Assembly: GCA_013995675.1 (NCBI GenBank)
Contig: VWRR01000019.1
Coordinates: forward strand, 1-64,000
Reading direction: 5' to 3'
Length of the DNA stretch: 64,000 bases
From: Cyanidiococcus yangmingshanensis
Taxonomy: Eukaryota > Rhodophyta > Bangiophyceae > Cyanidiales > Cyanidiaceae
The notes under the pieces are model-generated. The model was not told the origin of the DNA, did no database searches, and saw nothing but the letters and a program-made list of their open reading frames with translations. The stretch's first letter is position 1. The number at the start of each line of letters is the position of its first letter. Of this stretch, positions 1-10,911 are shown one piece after another. Made by a program: the position numbers and the translations under genes.

Positions 1-572
1 TGGGCGCCTGGTCATCTTGCATAGGCCTGCCTCCGATCGGGGTTGCTTCGGTCGAGCCCTCGACATCGCGGCTGGGTCCCCAGTTACGATCCTCCACCAC
101 GCTGCTGCCTGGCCTAGACGCTCCCGCAGGGATCTTTTCCGGTTTTAGTCAATAACGAGCTGGCGAAGTGCTGTACAACCAAGGACCCATGCACATCTGA
201 ACGATGCTGGCTCGCTCGTCGGCAACAGCAAGAATCGCTAGAGACTCGGATATGTCTTCAAGGTTTTCGTTTCTTTCTGACTTACTCTTTTGTGCCCAAC
301 TGCTCAAATTTAGATTGATCGGACCAACTGATCATTCAACATATCAGTGAACATATGGTAGTCTAGTCTGAATGAACAATGATTGGTATTGGCGCTTTCT
401 CAATATTATTCGAACTGACGACATGCTATGCTATGTCGTGTTGAATGAGTATCATTTATAGAAACCTCTGGAGAGTAGCGAACAGCACGATCGGTCACCT
501 CGGACACGCTTGGTCGGTCGGCGATTGAGAACAGCGAACGCATCCTGCGCCGCTCTCGATCGCCAGGCCACC

Positions 573-605
573 ACTGGACTGGACACGACTGGACTGGACA
601 CGACT
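573..605. repeat. 15-bp tandem repeat, 2.2 copies
   Basis: Two exact copies of actggactggacacg followed by the first three bases of a third. It is a short minisatellite in gene-free sequence. Confidence 0.8.
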
Positions 606-864
606 AGCCGCGACAGATCCATCGCGCAGCGCGCATTTCCCGCCAATGCCTAGGCGCAGGCGCAGGCGCACGCACGCTTTTGCCGGACCGAAAATGGACA
701 GACGCGGCGACGCCGCAAGCGAACGCCAGCGATCTCCAGCGAGCGCCAGCAAGCGCCAGCGAACGCTCGCACGCGCAATCGATGCGCCGCCCTCCAGCAG
801 TGATGCGCCGCCGCCTCTGACGGGACAGCATACGCGAGACAGCTCACCGTCACAGGATTAACGT

Positions 865-911
865 GACAGCTCCCCAGGACAGCACTCCCTGACAACTCCC
901 CAGGACAGCAC
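865..911. repeat. Pair of 21-bp direct repeats
   Basis: The segments at 865-885 and 891-911 share the core ctccccaggacagcac and differ at one base. They are separated by 5 bp and lie in non-coding sequence. Confidence 0.7.
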
Positions 912-1045
912 CCGCTGCGCCACAGCGTCCTGCGACTGACAGACAGACGGACGGACACGGCGCGCACCCCAGCCGAGCGGCGGCTGTCGCCAATCCGCGG
1001 GTGCCGACCCAATTCGCCGAGCTAGGGTCGTTTCGTCGGCCACCA

Positions 1046-1073
1046 CAGCGCCAGCGCCAGCGCCAGCGCCAGC
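1046..1073. repeat. (CAGCGC)n tandem repeat
   Basis: About 4.7 perfect copies of the hexamer cagcgc. Related cgccagcga-type words recur around 720-770, giving the region a low-complexity look. Confidence 0.8.
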
Positions 1074-1180
1074 AAACGCCATCTAGGATCATCGATTCCA
1101 GATCCACACGAAGCGCCAGACGGAGACGATTTCAGCGATGGCCGAGAGCGATGCCGATTGACAATTCCGATCACGATGGC

Positions 1181-1210
1181 CAACAGCGGCAACAGCGGCA
1201 ACAGCAGCGG
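1181..1210. repeat. (CAACAGCGG)n tandem repeat
   Basis: Two exact 9-bp units and one 12-bp variant (caacagcagcgg). No supported gene overlaps it. Confidence 0.75.
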
Positions 1211-3001
1211 TATTCACAGAGACCGCGCACAGGCCGGTGCCTGGATCGATCACAACAGGAACCGACACCATGAACCCTGGAAAGCGACCTATGGTGACTT
1301 GACGATACGAAACGAAGCGACCATGGGCATGCCAAAAAATAAAAAAAAATAGAATCGTCCAGAAACCTACCCTGCTCTAGACCGGAATGAAACCAGACAA
1401 AAACAAAACAGCAATAGGCGGAGACAGTCAGCGGCCTGCCATGCTGGCGTGAGCTAGACTGCACAGTCCTGATCTGACCTGAACGGAGCCCAATGATGCT
1501 GAACTGAAATGAAATGAACTGAAAAGAGCAGACCGATCTGAACAGAGTCGAACATGGCTGTGCTGCTTTCTCCAGTCGTAGAGCTCTGCGACACACAGCA
1601 CAGCCTCGGGACCGACACGCACTGACACGTATTCTAGTGGGACCTGATCTAGAACCTGACCTGATATGGGACCTGATCTTAAAACGGACAACCAGATCTA
1701 GGGAGCTTACAGGTAAACTCCAGAAATATACCTCAAATATGAATGTACTTACCAGAGTGAGGCCACGAGTGTCCGGAACGACCCACGCGATCTATTTTCG
1801 AATACTGAGACCCCTCTCTCTATGCAGTCTCATGGCGCTAGCGCGTACTTGGACCGACGGACCCGCCCGGCGAGGCTGATCGACCCTGACGCTCACAAAA
1901 TTCAGTCAGCCTCAGCGCAACCTCTCCATATCAATAGACAAAACCTTCTCCGAAACGAAACGAGAAAAAAAAGAAACGAATAGTTTTACCAAACCAAACT
2001 AGAAAACCAATATCGATGCATGCTGAAAGCAAAACGATATCGACAGGTACGCGTTGACTCCAGCCTGGCTGCTGGATCCATTGGCGCTGGGTCCAGATTC
2101 AATGAGCCCGCCTTCGGCCAGCGCGCAACCGGATGCCGATTCCTGTCACCAGGATACGCTTGATTGCAAGCCGCTGTCAACAGCTCGATCATGGATTGGC
2201 GACTGCCTGACAGATGCATTTCTGGGATAACCATTTCCTGAACATCGACTCGCGCCTGGCCTGAAGCTCCGATACCCATTGCATGGGTGGCGATGGTGGC
2301 TCGGCACCCCAGCCCCAGCCCCAGCACCATCCCCAGCTCAAGCCCAATTCTATGCAAGATCATGATCAAGATCATTATCATGAACTAGATCCGTACTCTC
2401 TCGCTGTTGTTTGCCAGTACCAAGAATACATCCTTGTCCCGACCAGCGATCTCCGTAGCGCTTACAAACATACATGCATACTCCGTTCCTATCCATGGTG
2501 GCATCCTCTCTTGGATTCGTGCCCATACTATGCCGACCATGGGTCATCTTGGAGTTGGTCACTGTATGCTGAAGACAGCATGGTGCATCATGCAGCATCA
2601 CCAATGGTGACGGCGGAAGAAGGATGCACGTTCCCGTCTCCTTGAACGCTCATCTCATGATCTATTCTGCTGAGCCCTGGCTCTTGAACGATGATGTTCC
2701 AATGTGCCGACGAGCCAATGGTCCAATGAAACAATGAGCCAATGAATCTAATGAACAACAAACCCATAAACTTCCTTGTCAGGTAAGCAATGGAACAATG
2801 ATCCCATGAACCATCATCGGTCGCGCTGCTACACCTCGATTGCAATGGTCTGGCCATTGCTCACCAGCGGTGATGCGGCCATGATCTCCAGCAGCCGTGG
2901 GCGCCACCAATGTGTCTCCCTCGCGCTCAACGATCAGGTCAAAGGCCTTTTCTTTCCCTTCGTCTCTGTGGCGATTCCCTGTGATAACCACTGGACGTTG
3001 A

Positions 3002-3259
3002 ATGAACGCGTTCAAGTATAGTCACAATTTTCTTTCTGAATACACTATCTCTGGTGTTTCTTTTGTACGCAGAATCATGCTTGAGATAAGCGTTAGAGCC
3101 ACGGCTCCATTCAATGGAACAGAGACTAGTACCATCCATGTCGGTGAAGATCCATCACCTGAAAAGCAATACTTCTACATCCAAATAACCCACACGCTTC
3201 CATTAGAGATACCGCTGGGTGCTGTACTTGTAGATTGGGTTCGAGTCTATTCATCTTGA
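3002..3259 (+). CDS. Doubtful 85-residue ORF ending in a GH16-like tail motif
   Basis: The frame opens with ATG directly overlapping an in-frame TGA at 2999 and ends with the residues VDWVRVYSS. A VDxVRVY ending is typical of the C-terminal strand of glycoside hydrolase family 16 enzymes. Nothing upstream in any frame resembles the GH16 catalytic ExDxxE motif. A pyrimidine-rich tract ending in cag at 3057-3072 could be a splice acceptor, so this might be a last exon. It is equally likely to be chance. Confidence 0.15.
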   Translation: MNAFKYSHNFLSEYTISGVSFVRRIMLEISVRATAPFNGTETSTIHVGEDPSPEKQYFYIQITHTLPLEIPLGAVLVDWVRVYSS

Positions 3260-5387
3260 TCGCTGCGCGGCTTTCATCAAGAGTTTTGGGCGATGCACGG
3301 ACCTAGTGCTCGAGCTGCGCCCTCTGAAATGCATCGGTTTCAGTCTCATAATCCAAAAAGCATCATGAAACACTCGGTGCTGGCGCACACCAGCTGATAA
3401 GTCAAAGCACTAGCCTTGTCTCGAAGCGAGTCGGTGATGTCCCAGCGATCCCTCCAGAGACGTTCGAGAACTCTCTGAAATCCAGCGACCGCTCGAGTTT
3501 GACACGTGAATCAGATCTGTTCTTTTTCGGTGCACCCAAAGTTCATGATAAAACCGGATCTATCGAGAGATCTGCCGTGGAGTCTCAGAGAGCCAAAGAG
3601 ACAGAGAGATATAGGGAGAGGGAGTCAACGATTCAGATCGTTTCCGCAACCCGCGATGCGCTACAGCTGTCGTAACAATGATAGAGAGAGAATTGTTGCT
3701 CATTCCATCTTGACTTCTCCAGTAGTTCGGCACTTGGATACGTGTGCTGCTTCTGAGACGTCTTCATGTTCCCGTCGTGCTAGGATGCTTCGGACTCCTC
3801 AATGTCGCTTCGAAGTAACGCTGATTCATTGAAAACCAATGCATCATGAGTAGTTCAGTTCAGTTCAGCAGCAGAGCGTGTGTGCTGCGAAAACATCAGG
3901 GCTGGGCTGCTCTCGCAGAATGGACTTTCCAGCTTGCTCAACATAAGAGACATGGACAGTATGGACGATCGCAAGAAGAAACTACGTTCCAAAGCAGTGG
4001 CCAACCGGAGGAACGACTGGTAGGCTCCATCACTTCTCCGAGGCAATCAGGCATTTATGAGTTCTATGACTGATTGGAGCGCTTCAAGTTCGCTTTCTCA
4101 GTGAATAACAGCGATTTCTAGAACTGGACCAATATTCATTGAGACTGGTTCCGTACATACGTCAAGACGTTTCGCACGGGCAAACACCATCTTAGAGGAT
4201 GACTCGGCCCCGGCATGTGTGTGGTGGTGTCATGAGCGCCCCGGGCCTGATGGCCCGTCTCGTGTTCTGTTCTAGGACAAGCAGCGTAGAGATAACGTCG
4301 ATTCTACTTGATGCTTGATATCCATTCCAATAGACCTGTTTCTGAATAGGAACCAAACCTAGATGTTGCTGAGTAGCTGAAGCACGGTGTCCGCAATCCA
4401 GAGACATCCCAAGAGGGCACACGTCTCCGGGAATGCGCTCAACCTCATCAGAATCTCTGTCGCGATCTGGGCCCCGCATGGCTGGATCGTTGCGAGGCTT
4501 TATGGCTGTATGGCTGCAGAGCAATGATGTGAAGACGCTCGGCTCACGCGCTCTTCCAATCATGATGGACAAACAGTATTCTTTTGATCATATCGTTCCA
4601 GTTTTTACATTCCATTTCGCGGACTTTTCATAAACATTCCCATTGCTTTTGGTCGTTCCCTTCCGCGAAACATTCATCTCTTTCATAGATATTCATCGAG
4701 TAACAAGTGCAGAGAGCCCAGTATGAAGCAACGATAGAGACCAGGTTCTCGACGCTTTGACGACTTTGGGCTATTTCCTGGTGCATAGATGGTGCCAATG
4801 TGATTTGAATCTTCAATGACGCAAACATCAGTTGTTCATTCAGAACCCTAGACACAGCCATCTCGGAAAGCACCTGCAAGGCCTCGAGTCCCGTTCGACT
4901 CTTCGTATACAGACTCAGATCTAGGCATGATGCCAAGCATTCTTCATCAGTGCCAAGTGACTAGTGGCCATGGTGGTTGTGTACTTTATGGCTAGATAGC
5001 GTACAGACAGCGAAGGCGACCAGTCAGGCATGCCCTGATTTTCAGGCCTAGATCGGACGGATGCTAGGCGTCTACGATCGCAGCACGCTGCTCGATCACA
5101 TCATCTTGGAGACTCGGACAAAATCTGATTCTACAAATTCTTGGACGAAATTCGTGTTCCTTCTGGACAGCAGCGCGGTGCTCATACCTTGATGCGTATA
5201 CTCACTAAGACCTATTCTAATGCTCGTTTTGACGTTTTCGAAAATGTTTCACAGAAGCATGTAATGCTCGATGGACTAGCTCCTTGCGAATGTATCGTTG
5301 CATTCTGCACATCGTAGGTTCCAATCCCCAACCTAGAATATCCGATAGGACGACTGCTCGAAGGAACCTGACGCTTGGTGGAGGCAC

Positions 5388-8087
5388 CTAGACAGCAGTA
5401 GCCAACGTCGTCGCAGACGCTGAAGTAGTTGCGGATACAATAGGCGATACCGTCGGACTCGGGGTCGGTGTCGGCGTTGAGGTTGGGGTCTGGATCGGAC
5501 TTACCACTACACACTCGTTGTTGATGCACTCCTCATTCGAGCGGCAGCAACGCACCTTGTTCACCAGATTATCCGACGGGATCAAATAGGTCCCGCACTG
5601 CTTGGTCGGGTCCTTGCAGACGCAGAACGAGGGCAAGACGATCTGACTCTGCTGCTGCTGTTCTTGCTGCTGCTGCTGCTGAACAACATTGTTGTTATTG
5701 CTGCTGCTGAACGGGCTGTAGGTGCAGTTCTGCGTCTCGGCATTGCAGCACTCGGGGCCACACGCTATGTAGGTCGCGTTCGACGTGTTGCTGTTCATAC
5801 CGCTCAGCGAGTTCGACACGTAACCATAGGTCTGGCAGACGTACTCGGTCACCCGCTGATAGCACTCGCCGCCAAAGCCGAGGCAGCAGCCCGCGTCCAG
5901 ACACTGCTGGGGCGTGTACGTCGACGTCCGGTCCGTAAACTTATCGTCTCCATAGAGGATCGAGTGCAACAGGCGTAGCACCTGATTGTTGTTTTGTTGC
6001 TGTTGCTGCTGTTGCGGCACACTGTTGCAGGGCTGGCGCTCAAACTCGGGCACCACACACGTCTTCTCGGGCTGGAAACAGTACGGGTCCGTCGCAAAGT
6101 CGCTCGGCTGCTTGCCACTCTGCACCCACTGGTTCTGCACCTGCGAGTCATAGCAGCATCCTTGGGCGTAGCAGGTGAACTGGTTGATGCCTGCGTTCCC
6201 GCACGGCTGGCGCTGGCTACCTGGCGACGGACACTTGGGGACGGGCGCTTGCACTTCCTGTAGCGCCACCGAGGCCTGCGGCGCATGGTTGATGTCGTAG
6301 TAGCACCAGGGTGCCAGGATGCCGTTGGCGGTCGGCTGCCAGCAGCATCCGGGAATTGCAGTGCACTCGTCGGGATAGATGTAGCTCCAGCCACAGGGCA
6401 CGCGTTGCGACACAGAGACGGCACTGCAGGCAGCAGAGACGCTCTTCAGGGTGCATTCATTCGTCGTGGGATTGAAACAGCATCCGACCTGCTGGCAGGC
6501 ATCCTGGTTGTTGTATTGGCCAGGTGAGCCGCACACTTCATTGGTGCAGATTGGAGTGGGTGTTGGAGTGATCGTCGTTGAATGCGTTGCTGTCGCAGTG
6601 GATGTCGGAGTGGCTGTTGCTGTTGGTGTCGCTGTTGCTGTTGGTGTGGGCGTGGGCGTGGGCAGCACCTCCGCGAGTGCAAAGACATCGTTGAGATATA
6701 CCGGTGCTGTCCCAGTGGAGTTCGAATTTCCAAAGCCTCCAAACACTATTGGATCGTTGCCGTCGGTGCTCCAGAGAACAGAGCCGTAACGAGCTCCAGG
6801 CACAACACTTGGGCTAGAGACATTAAACACACCATAGTCAGCGAGTGCATTCGCTTGTGTGCTACCGTTGATCCATGCCCATTGACGCAAACCGATGTCG
6901 AAGACCCACAAATCATTCAGGTAGCCGGAACTGTTGGTTGAGTTCGCGTAGCCTTCACCACCAAAAAGTTGCAGATTTCCGAGAGCGTCAACAAAGCTTT
7001 CGCTGAAGTACCTTCCGCCAGGGTAACTGGCTGGAGACAGCTCACCGAATGTGCCGTATACTCCAGGATTATCGCTCGTAAGATTTCCAGCTATGAAAAT
7101 CCAGGCGGATAAACTCGTGTTGTACACCCAAAGGTCATTCAGGAAACCAAACTGGTCTGTACTGTTTCCGTATCCAAACCCGCCGAATAACCAGAGGTTT
7201 CCATCCAAGTCTACCCATGAGGAGGATCCGCCACGCGAACCGGGTGCATTCGAGGCATTCACCACACCTGGGGCGCTGTAGTTGCCTGGTTGATTAAGCG
7301 TTGTAGGTCCACCCATGTATGCCCATTCAAACGTAGAATTGTTGAAGGACCACAGATCCGAATAGAACTCGAAAGCATTAGCATTTTCTCCTCCAAACAG
7401 CCATAGTAATCCATCTCGCCCAGTCCAGAATGCGGCGCTGTCCCGAGCACCAGGATTATAATCAGTACCAAACGTACCTTTCGGTCCGTAGACAGGCGCA
7501 GTGTTGACGGTGTCATTTCCTGCTACCCAAGCCCAGTTGCCACTCGTTGTGTCATACAACCACATATCATTCAAATCGCCAGGATTATCATTCTTGTCAT
7601 AACCGAGTCCACCGAACAACCAGAAATGCTGGTCATCGGACTGCCAGTACGCGCTCTCAAAACGGCCGCCAGGAATGTTCGTCGGACTTCCTTCGCGAAA
7701 CGTTCCGTACACTCCTGGCTGGTCGGCGGTTGAGTTGCCTCCGATCCAGGTCCACTCTAGGGAGCTTGTGTTGAAATACCATAAGTCATTGAGAAGTCCG
7801 GATGATGAAGCGTTTCCATAACCAGATCCACCGAACAAATAGACCAAACCTGAGCTTCCAACCCACCCAGCCGGATAAGCACGCCCTCCGGGAACACTCC
7901 CCGCAGAGGTCACGTTCAGTGTTCCGTACTTTCCAGGGTTACCAATCCCGGTCTCCCCACCGATCCATGTCCAGCGGACGGCACTCACAGGGGCTGGAGT
8001 GGCCACAACCCACTCGGGAGACGTTGCCACCAGCGAAAGCAGCAGCGCCAGCCATAGGGCAGACACCCAGAAACGAGAGTGAATCAT
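5388..8087 (-). CDS. Secreted kelch-repeat protein with C-terminal trefoil (P-type) domains
   Basis: This 899-residue protein starts at the first ATG; an upstream in-frame GTG at 8102 would add five residues. It opens with a hydrophobic signal peptide (about residues 5-30). Residues 39-473 hold six kelch-type blades with about 72-residue spacing, each with an aromatic WxWxxG-like strand, a PGGR or PGAR turn, LFGG and LNDLW. A Thr/Pro/Ala linker (474-511) follows. Residues 512-745 carry four trefoil-like modules recognisable by CC pairs (QVGCCF, IPGCCW, AQGCCY, DAGCCL). The fourth is split by a Gln/Asn-rich insert. The tail has two more CC clusters, polyQ/polyN tracts and a second TPTPTP stretch. 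Many NxS/T sequons fit secretion. The blade type resembles bacterial kelch proteins, so transfer is possible (inference). Function is unknown; glycan binding is plausible. It is divergent from the SPP gene. Confidence 0.85.
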   Translation of the reverse strand: MIHSRFWVSALWLALLLSLVATSPEWVVATPAPVSAVRWTWIGGETGIGNPGKYGTLNVTSAGSVPGGRAYPAGWVGSSGLVYLFGGSGYGNASSSGLLNDLWYFNTSSLEWTWIGGNSTADQPGVYGTFREGSPTNIPGGRFESAYWQSDDQHFWLFGGLGYDKNDNPGDLNDMWLYDTTSGNWAWVAGNDTVNTAPVYGPKGTFGTDYNPGARDSAAFWTGRDGLLWLFGGENANAFEFYSDLWSFNNSTFEWAYMGGPTTLNQPGNYSAPGVVNASNAPGSRGGSSSWVDLDGNLWLFGGFGYGNSTDQFGFLNDLWVYNTSLSAWIFIAGNLTSDNPGVYGTFGELSPASYPGGRYFSESFVDALGNLQLFGGEGYANSTNSSGYLNDLWVFDIGLRQWAWINGSTQANALADYGVFNVSSPSVVPGARYGSVLWSTDGNDPIVFGGFGNSNSTGTAPVYLNDVFALAEVLPTPTPTPTATATPTATATPTSTATATHSTTITPTPTPICTNEVCGSPGQYNNQDACQQVGCCFNPTTNECTLKSVSAACSAVSVSQRVPCGWSYIYPDECTAIPGCCWQPTANGILAPWCYYDINHAPQASVALQEVQAPVPKCPSPGSQRQPCGNAGINQFTCYAQGCCYDSQVQNQWVQSGKQPSDFATDPYCFQPEKTCVVPEFERQPCNSVPQQQQQQQNNNQVLRLLHSILYGDDKFTDRTSTYTPQQCLDAGCCLGFGGECYQRVTEYVCQTYGYVSNSLSGMNSNTSNATYIACGPECCNAETQNCTYSPFSSSNNNNVVQQQQQQEQQQQSQIVLPSFCVCKDPTKQCGTYLIPSDNLVNKVRCCRSNEECINNECVVVSPIQTPTSTPTPTPSPTVSPIVSATTSASATTLATAV

Positions 8088-9464
8088 CCAGACAGACACC
8101 ACCAGTTTCTTATCAACAACTTTGTTTCTTTTCGGTAAATCCTTAAATAACCACCACCAGTAGGAGTATGTATTGTGAACACGAGCGTAATCGACGTGTT
8201 CAGTGACAACGACAAGGCGCGAAAGCGAAACCAGGGTACCGTCCGCTTACGCGGGCGCGCCAAGCCAGGCGGGAATTCAAATCGCGTATGATTGCCGTTT
8301 CGTTCACGAAACAGTCGTAGAGATTATGTAACAGTTTTGTGTAGAGGATGATGGTAAGATTCCAACGTTGGAGCGGCCTCATACTCTCTTGAAGGAGAAA
8401 CTAATGGACGCTCAAAACGACCTCATAAATTTGGAAGATTTGTGACGATTTCTTGTGGTGCGTATAGAGAGCCTTTATATAGCCCCAAATACTCTCGTAG
8501 AACAGAGTCCTCTAACTATCAGTTTCTAATGACACCCACCTTGGAGTGGCCAAACGTGAGATCGACTTTCCGCAGCAACATCTTAGGCGCTTACGGAGCT
8601 ATGTCAGCCATTTCCGTTCTGGCGCGGGAAGGGTTAATTGTCTCTAAAAATCAACGCCTGGCTTTGAGCGCGGCTCTCGTTCATCGACGGATATCTCATA
8701 TGTACTTCAGGTTACCCGTTCCGCATACACGACTTTAACGGAAGCGATATAAGGACAAAGAATAAACTTCTGTTCTTGCTGCTTTCGGCATCCAGGAGCC
8801 ATAAAAAAACAGTATCTTGGTGTACGTACCATACGAATGAACGTATATTAACATCACCACTCGTCCACAAAGCACACGTACAAAAAATTCATACTTTTTG
8901 ATCGATCGCGGTATCAGTAGTCACTGAAGCGAGCGTGTCCGGTCATGTCCAGCATTAGAGCGGGATCCGAAACGCACCGAGGGATGCTTACGACGATTTC
9001 GAATATCTCTCAAGACGATCAAAGTCGAGACTCTAAAGAAATCTTTACTAGTCATCAAGAACACCTATAAGCATTCATGTTAGCCCCAAGAGAAATGATC
9101 AAAAGGACCAAAATTCTTGAACAAGTTCGCCCTTTCTTTTTCTTGAAGTTCACGATTCCGACTGGCTCAGAGCCAGGTTTCGATCTACAAATCCCCGTCT
9201 CTTTCAAGAAATTCAAGATAAACCCTAAGGTGCTCTCGCCAGAGCAAATCTTTTCGGCAGATACCTCTATTCATTGATCCTCTCGTCTTCTAATGATCAT
9301 CATCCATCGCTATTCAGAACGGCTTTTCCATTCAGGTCTAGGCTTGCGCGTCGTTCAACAACGAAACGCAGTTCGGCACGCCTCGCACACAGGCGTTGCG
9401 ACACTTAAGTCTTCACTCGTCTCGGTACACAAAGCAACGAGTGCACGATCTTAGAAACAAACTG
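8088..9464. other. Divergent intergenic region, kelch/SPP
   Basis: This 1.4-kb spacer separates two divergently transcribed genes and should hold both promoters. AT-rich words that could serve as TATA elements include tttatatag near 8474 and gatataag near 8746. Open frames here are short and show no family motif. Confidence 0.4.
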
Positions 9465-10911
9465 ATGACTCGATCCAAACCTGCAGACAGAACGAGGAGC
9501 AAGTGCCAGCGCGACGCTGCAGCCGAGGACTGGGACGAGCTCGCTGCAGCGCTCTGCCAACGTCGCGCGGCTTCAGTAACCAAGCGTCTCGTTTTCGCTT
9601 ACGCTTTGCTCGTCTTGGTGCTGGTCGGTTTTCCGCTGCTCTACACCAGGGCCGAGGACAACGGTCTGATTCCACCGGCGCCGCAACTCTTGTCTGCCTC
9701 CTCAGTTGGCGTCACCCTCACCAATATGCTGCTCGTCTCCAGCAGTGTCGTGTTTATCGGTGCGCACGTGTCGGCGTCGCGGGCAAGTCATCGACAGTGG
9801 GTGCTCGAGCAGCTCCGCCAACGCACTGGGAAACACAACGCTGACTCGGTCTCGGCAGCGCTCGCCGACCTGGAGCGAGACGTTATTGGACGAGGAGACG
9901 CCCTTCGGTTTCCGCTGCTCGCCTCGCTCGGCCTGCTCGGTCTCTTCCTGGCGATACGCTATCTCCCACCACGTCTGGTGCAGTGGCTGCTCGGTGCCTA
10001 TGTGGCTGCGGCAGCGTTGGTCTCCCTGACCAGCACCCTGTCGCCTCCGCTGGATATGATCGAGGCCCGTTTGCGACGTTCGCGTGCGAGGTCGCTCGGC
10101 ATCCTCCTGTCGCGACGACTGTCCCTGCTCAACGACACGCTTGCCTTCCATGGTCGAGACTTGGTCAGTATGACCGTGGCTGCCTCACTTTTGTATGCAT
10201 ATCGAGGAGCGAATGGTCTCAGCGCATCCATGCTGAACAATGTGTTCGCAGCGAGCCTCGGTGTAGCAGGCATCGATCTCCTGGCCATTGGCGACTTTCA
10301 GACCGCGGTCGTGCTGCTGCTTGGTCTTTTCTTCTACGACATATTCTGGGTATTCGGCAGTGAATCCATCTTTGGAGACAATGTGATGGTATCGGTGGCG
10401 CGAGGCATCGACGGGCCCTTCAAGTTCGTCTTCTTCCGACCGCGAACCCGCTTAGACGCAACCCGCGAAATGTCCATGCTTGGTCTCGGTGACCTAGTGA
10501 TTCCTGGACTCTTTGTGGCGCTGATGCTCAGATTCGACAATCGTCGAGCACCCAGTTGTGGTCTAGGCGACTGCTACACCGTACTTTTGGGCATCGTACT
10601 TGGCGTACGCCCTCGGTATGGTGGCAACGTTTCTCGCAATGGCCGTCTTTCATGTGGCGCAACCGGCGCTGCTCTACCTGGTGCCGCTCTGTCTCGCGGC
10701 TCCTTTAACGCGCGCCTGGTTTGCAGGAGAGCTGCGTTCTCTATGGCACTATCGCGAGCCGGACCTGGACTCGAAACAGGCGTCTGTTTCACGCTCCAAC
10801 TGGGTCCTGGTCTCGGAGAGTACTTGCAGAACGCGACCTGCAGATAGGTGTATAGGTGTGAATATGTTGGTAGGCAAACACGCAGAACAAAGTCTACGAT
10901 GCCATGACTAG
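9465..10911 (+). CDS. SPP: Signal peptide peptidase (intramembrane aspartyl protease), frame broken once
   Basis: A multi-pass presenilin-fold protease that cleaves type II membrane peptides in the ER. The first ATG is at 9465. Several hydrophobic segments follow, then the two catalytic motifs: FFYDIFW (Asp292) and MLGLGDLVIPG (Asp343). The third family motif, QPALLYLVP (about 10658-10684), lies in the +1 frame relative to these. The frame change must fall between the tag at 10564 and about 10582, where PYFWASYLAYALG resumes the family pattern. A spliceable intron does not fit in that space, so the change is one extra base (real or sequencing) or recoding. Total length would be about 481 residues, somewhat longer than typical SPPs (about 340-420), with a longer N-terminus. 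Without the shift the product loses the PAL motif. Confidence 0.85.

Larger units (their letters stand above)
1..5387. other. Gene-poor region with no recognisable gene
   Basis: No frame here encodes a protein I recognise. Open frames are short (under about 140 codons), overlap on both strands and lack family motifs. The first 1.3 kb is rich in short tandem repeats of GC-rich units, listed separately; 1.5-1.7 kb has imperfect tg/ga-rich repetition. Minus-strand frames of 126 codons (4192-4572) and 102 codons (4628-4936) have ordinary composition but no recognisable domain, so I do not call them genes. An 85-codon plus-strand frame at 3002-3259 is listed at low confidence. The stretch could be a long intergenic or chromosome-end-proximal spacer; nothing in it proves either. 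Confidence 0.5.

Noticed and set aside
10567-10582. Small intron explaining the SPP frame change
   Set aside because: The space between the two conserved parts would allow only an intron of about a dozen bases, too short to splice.
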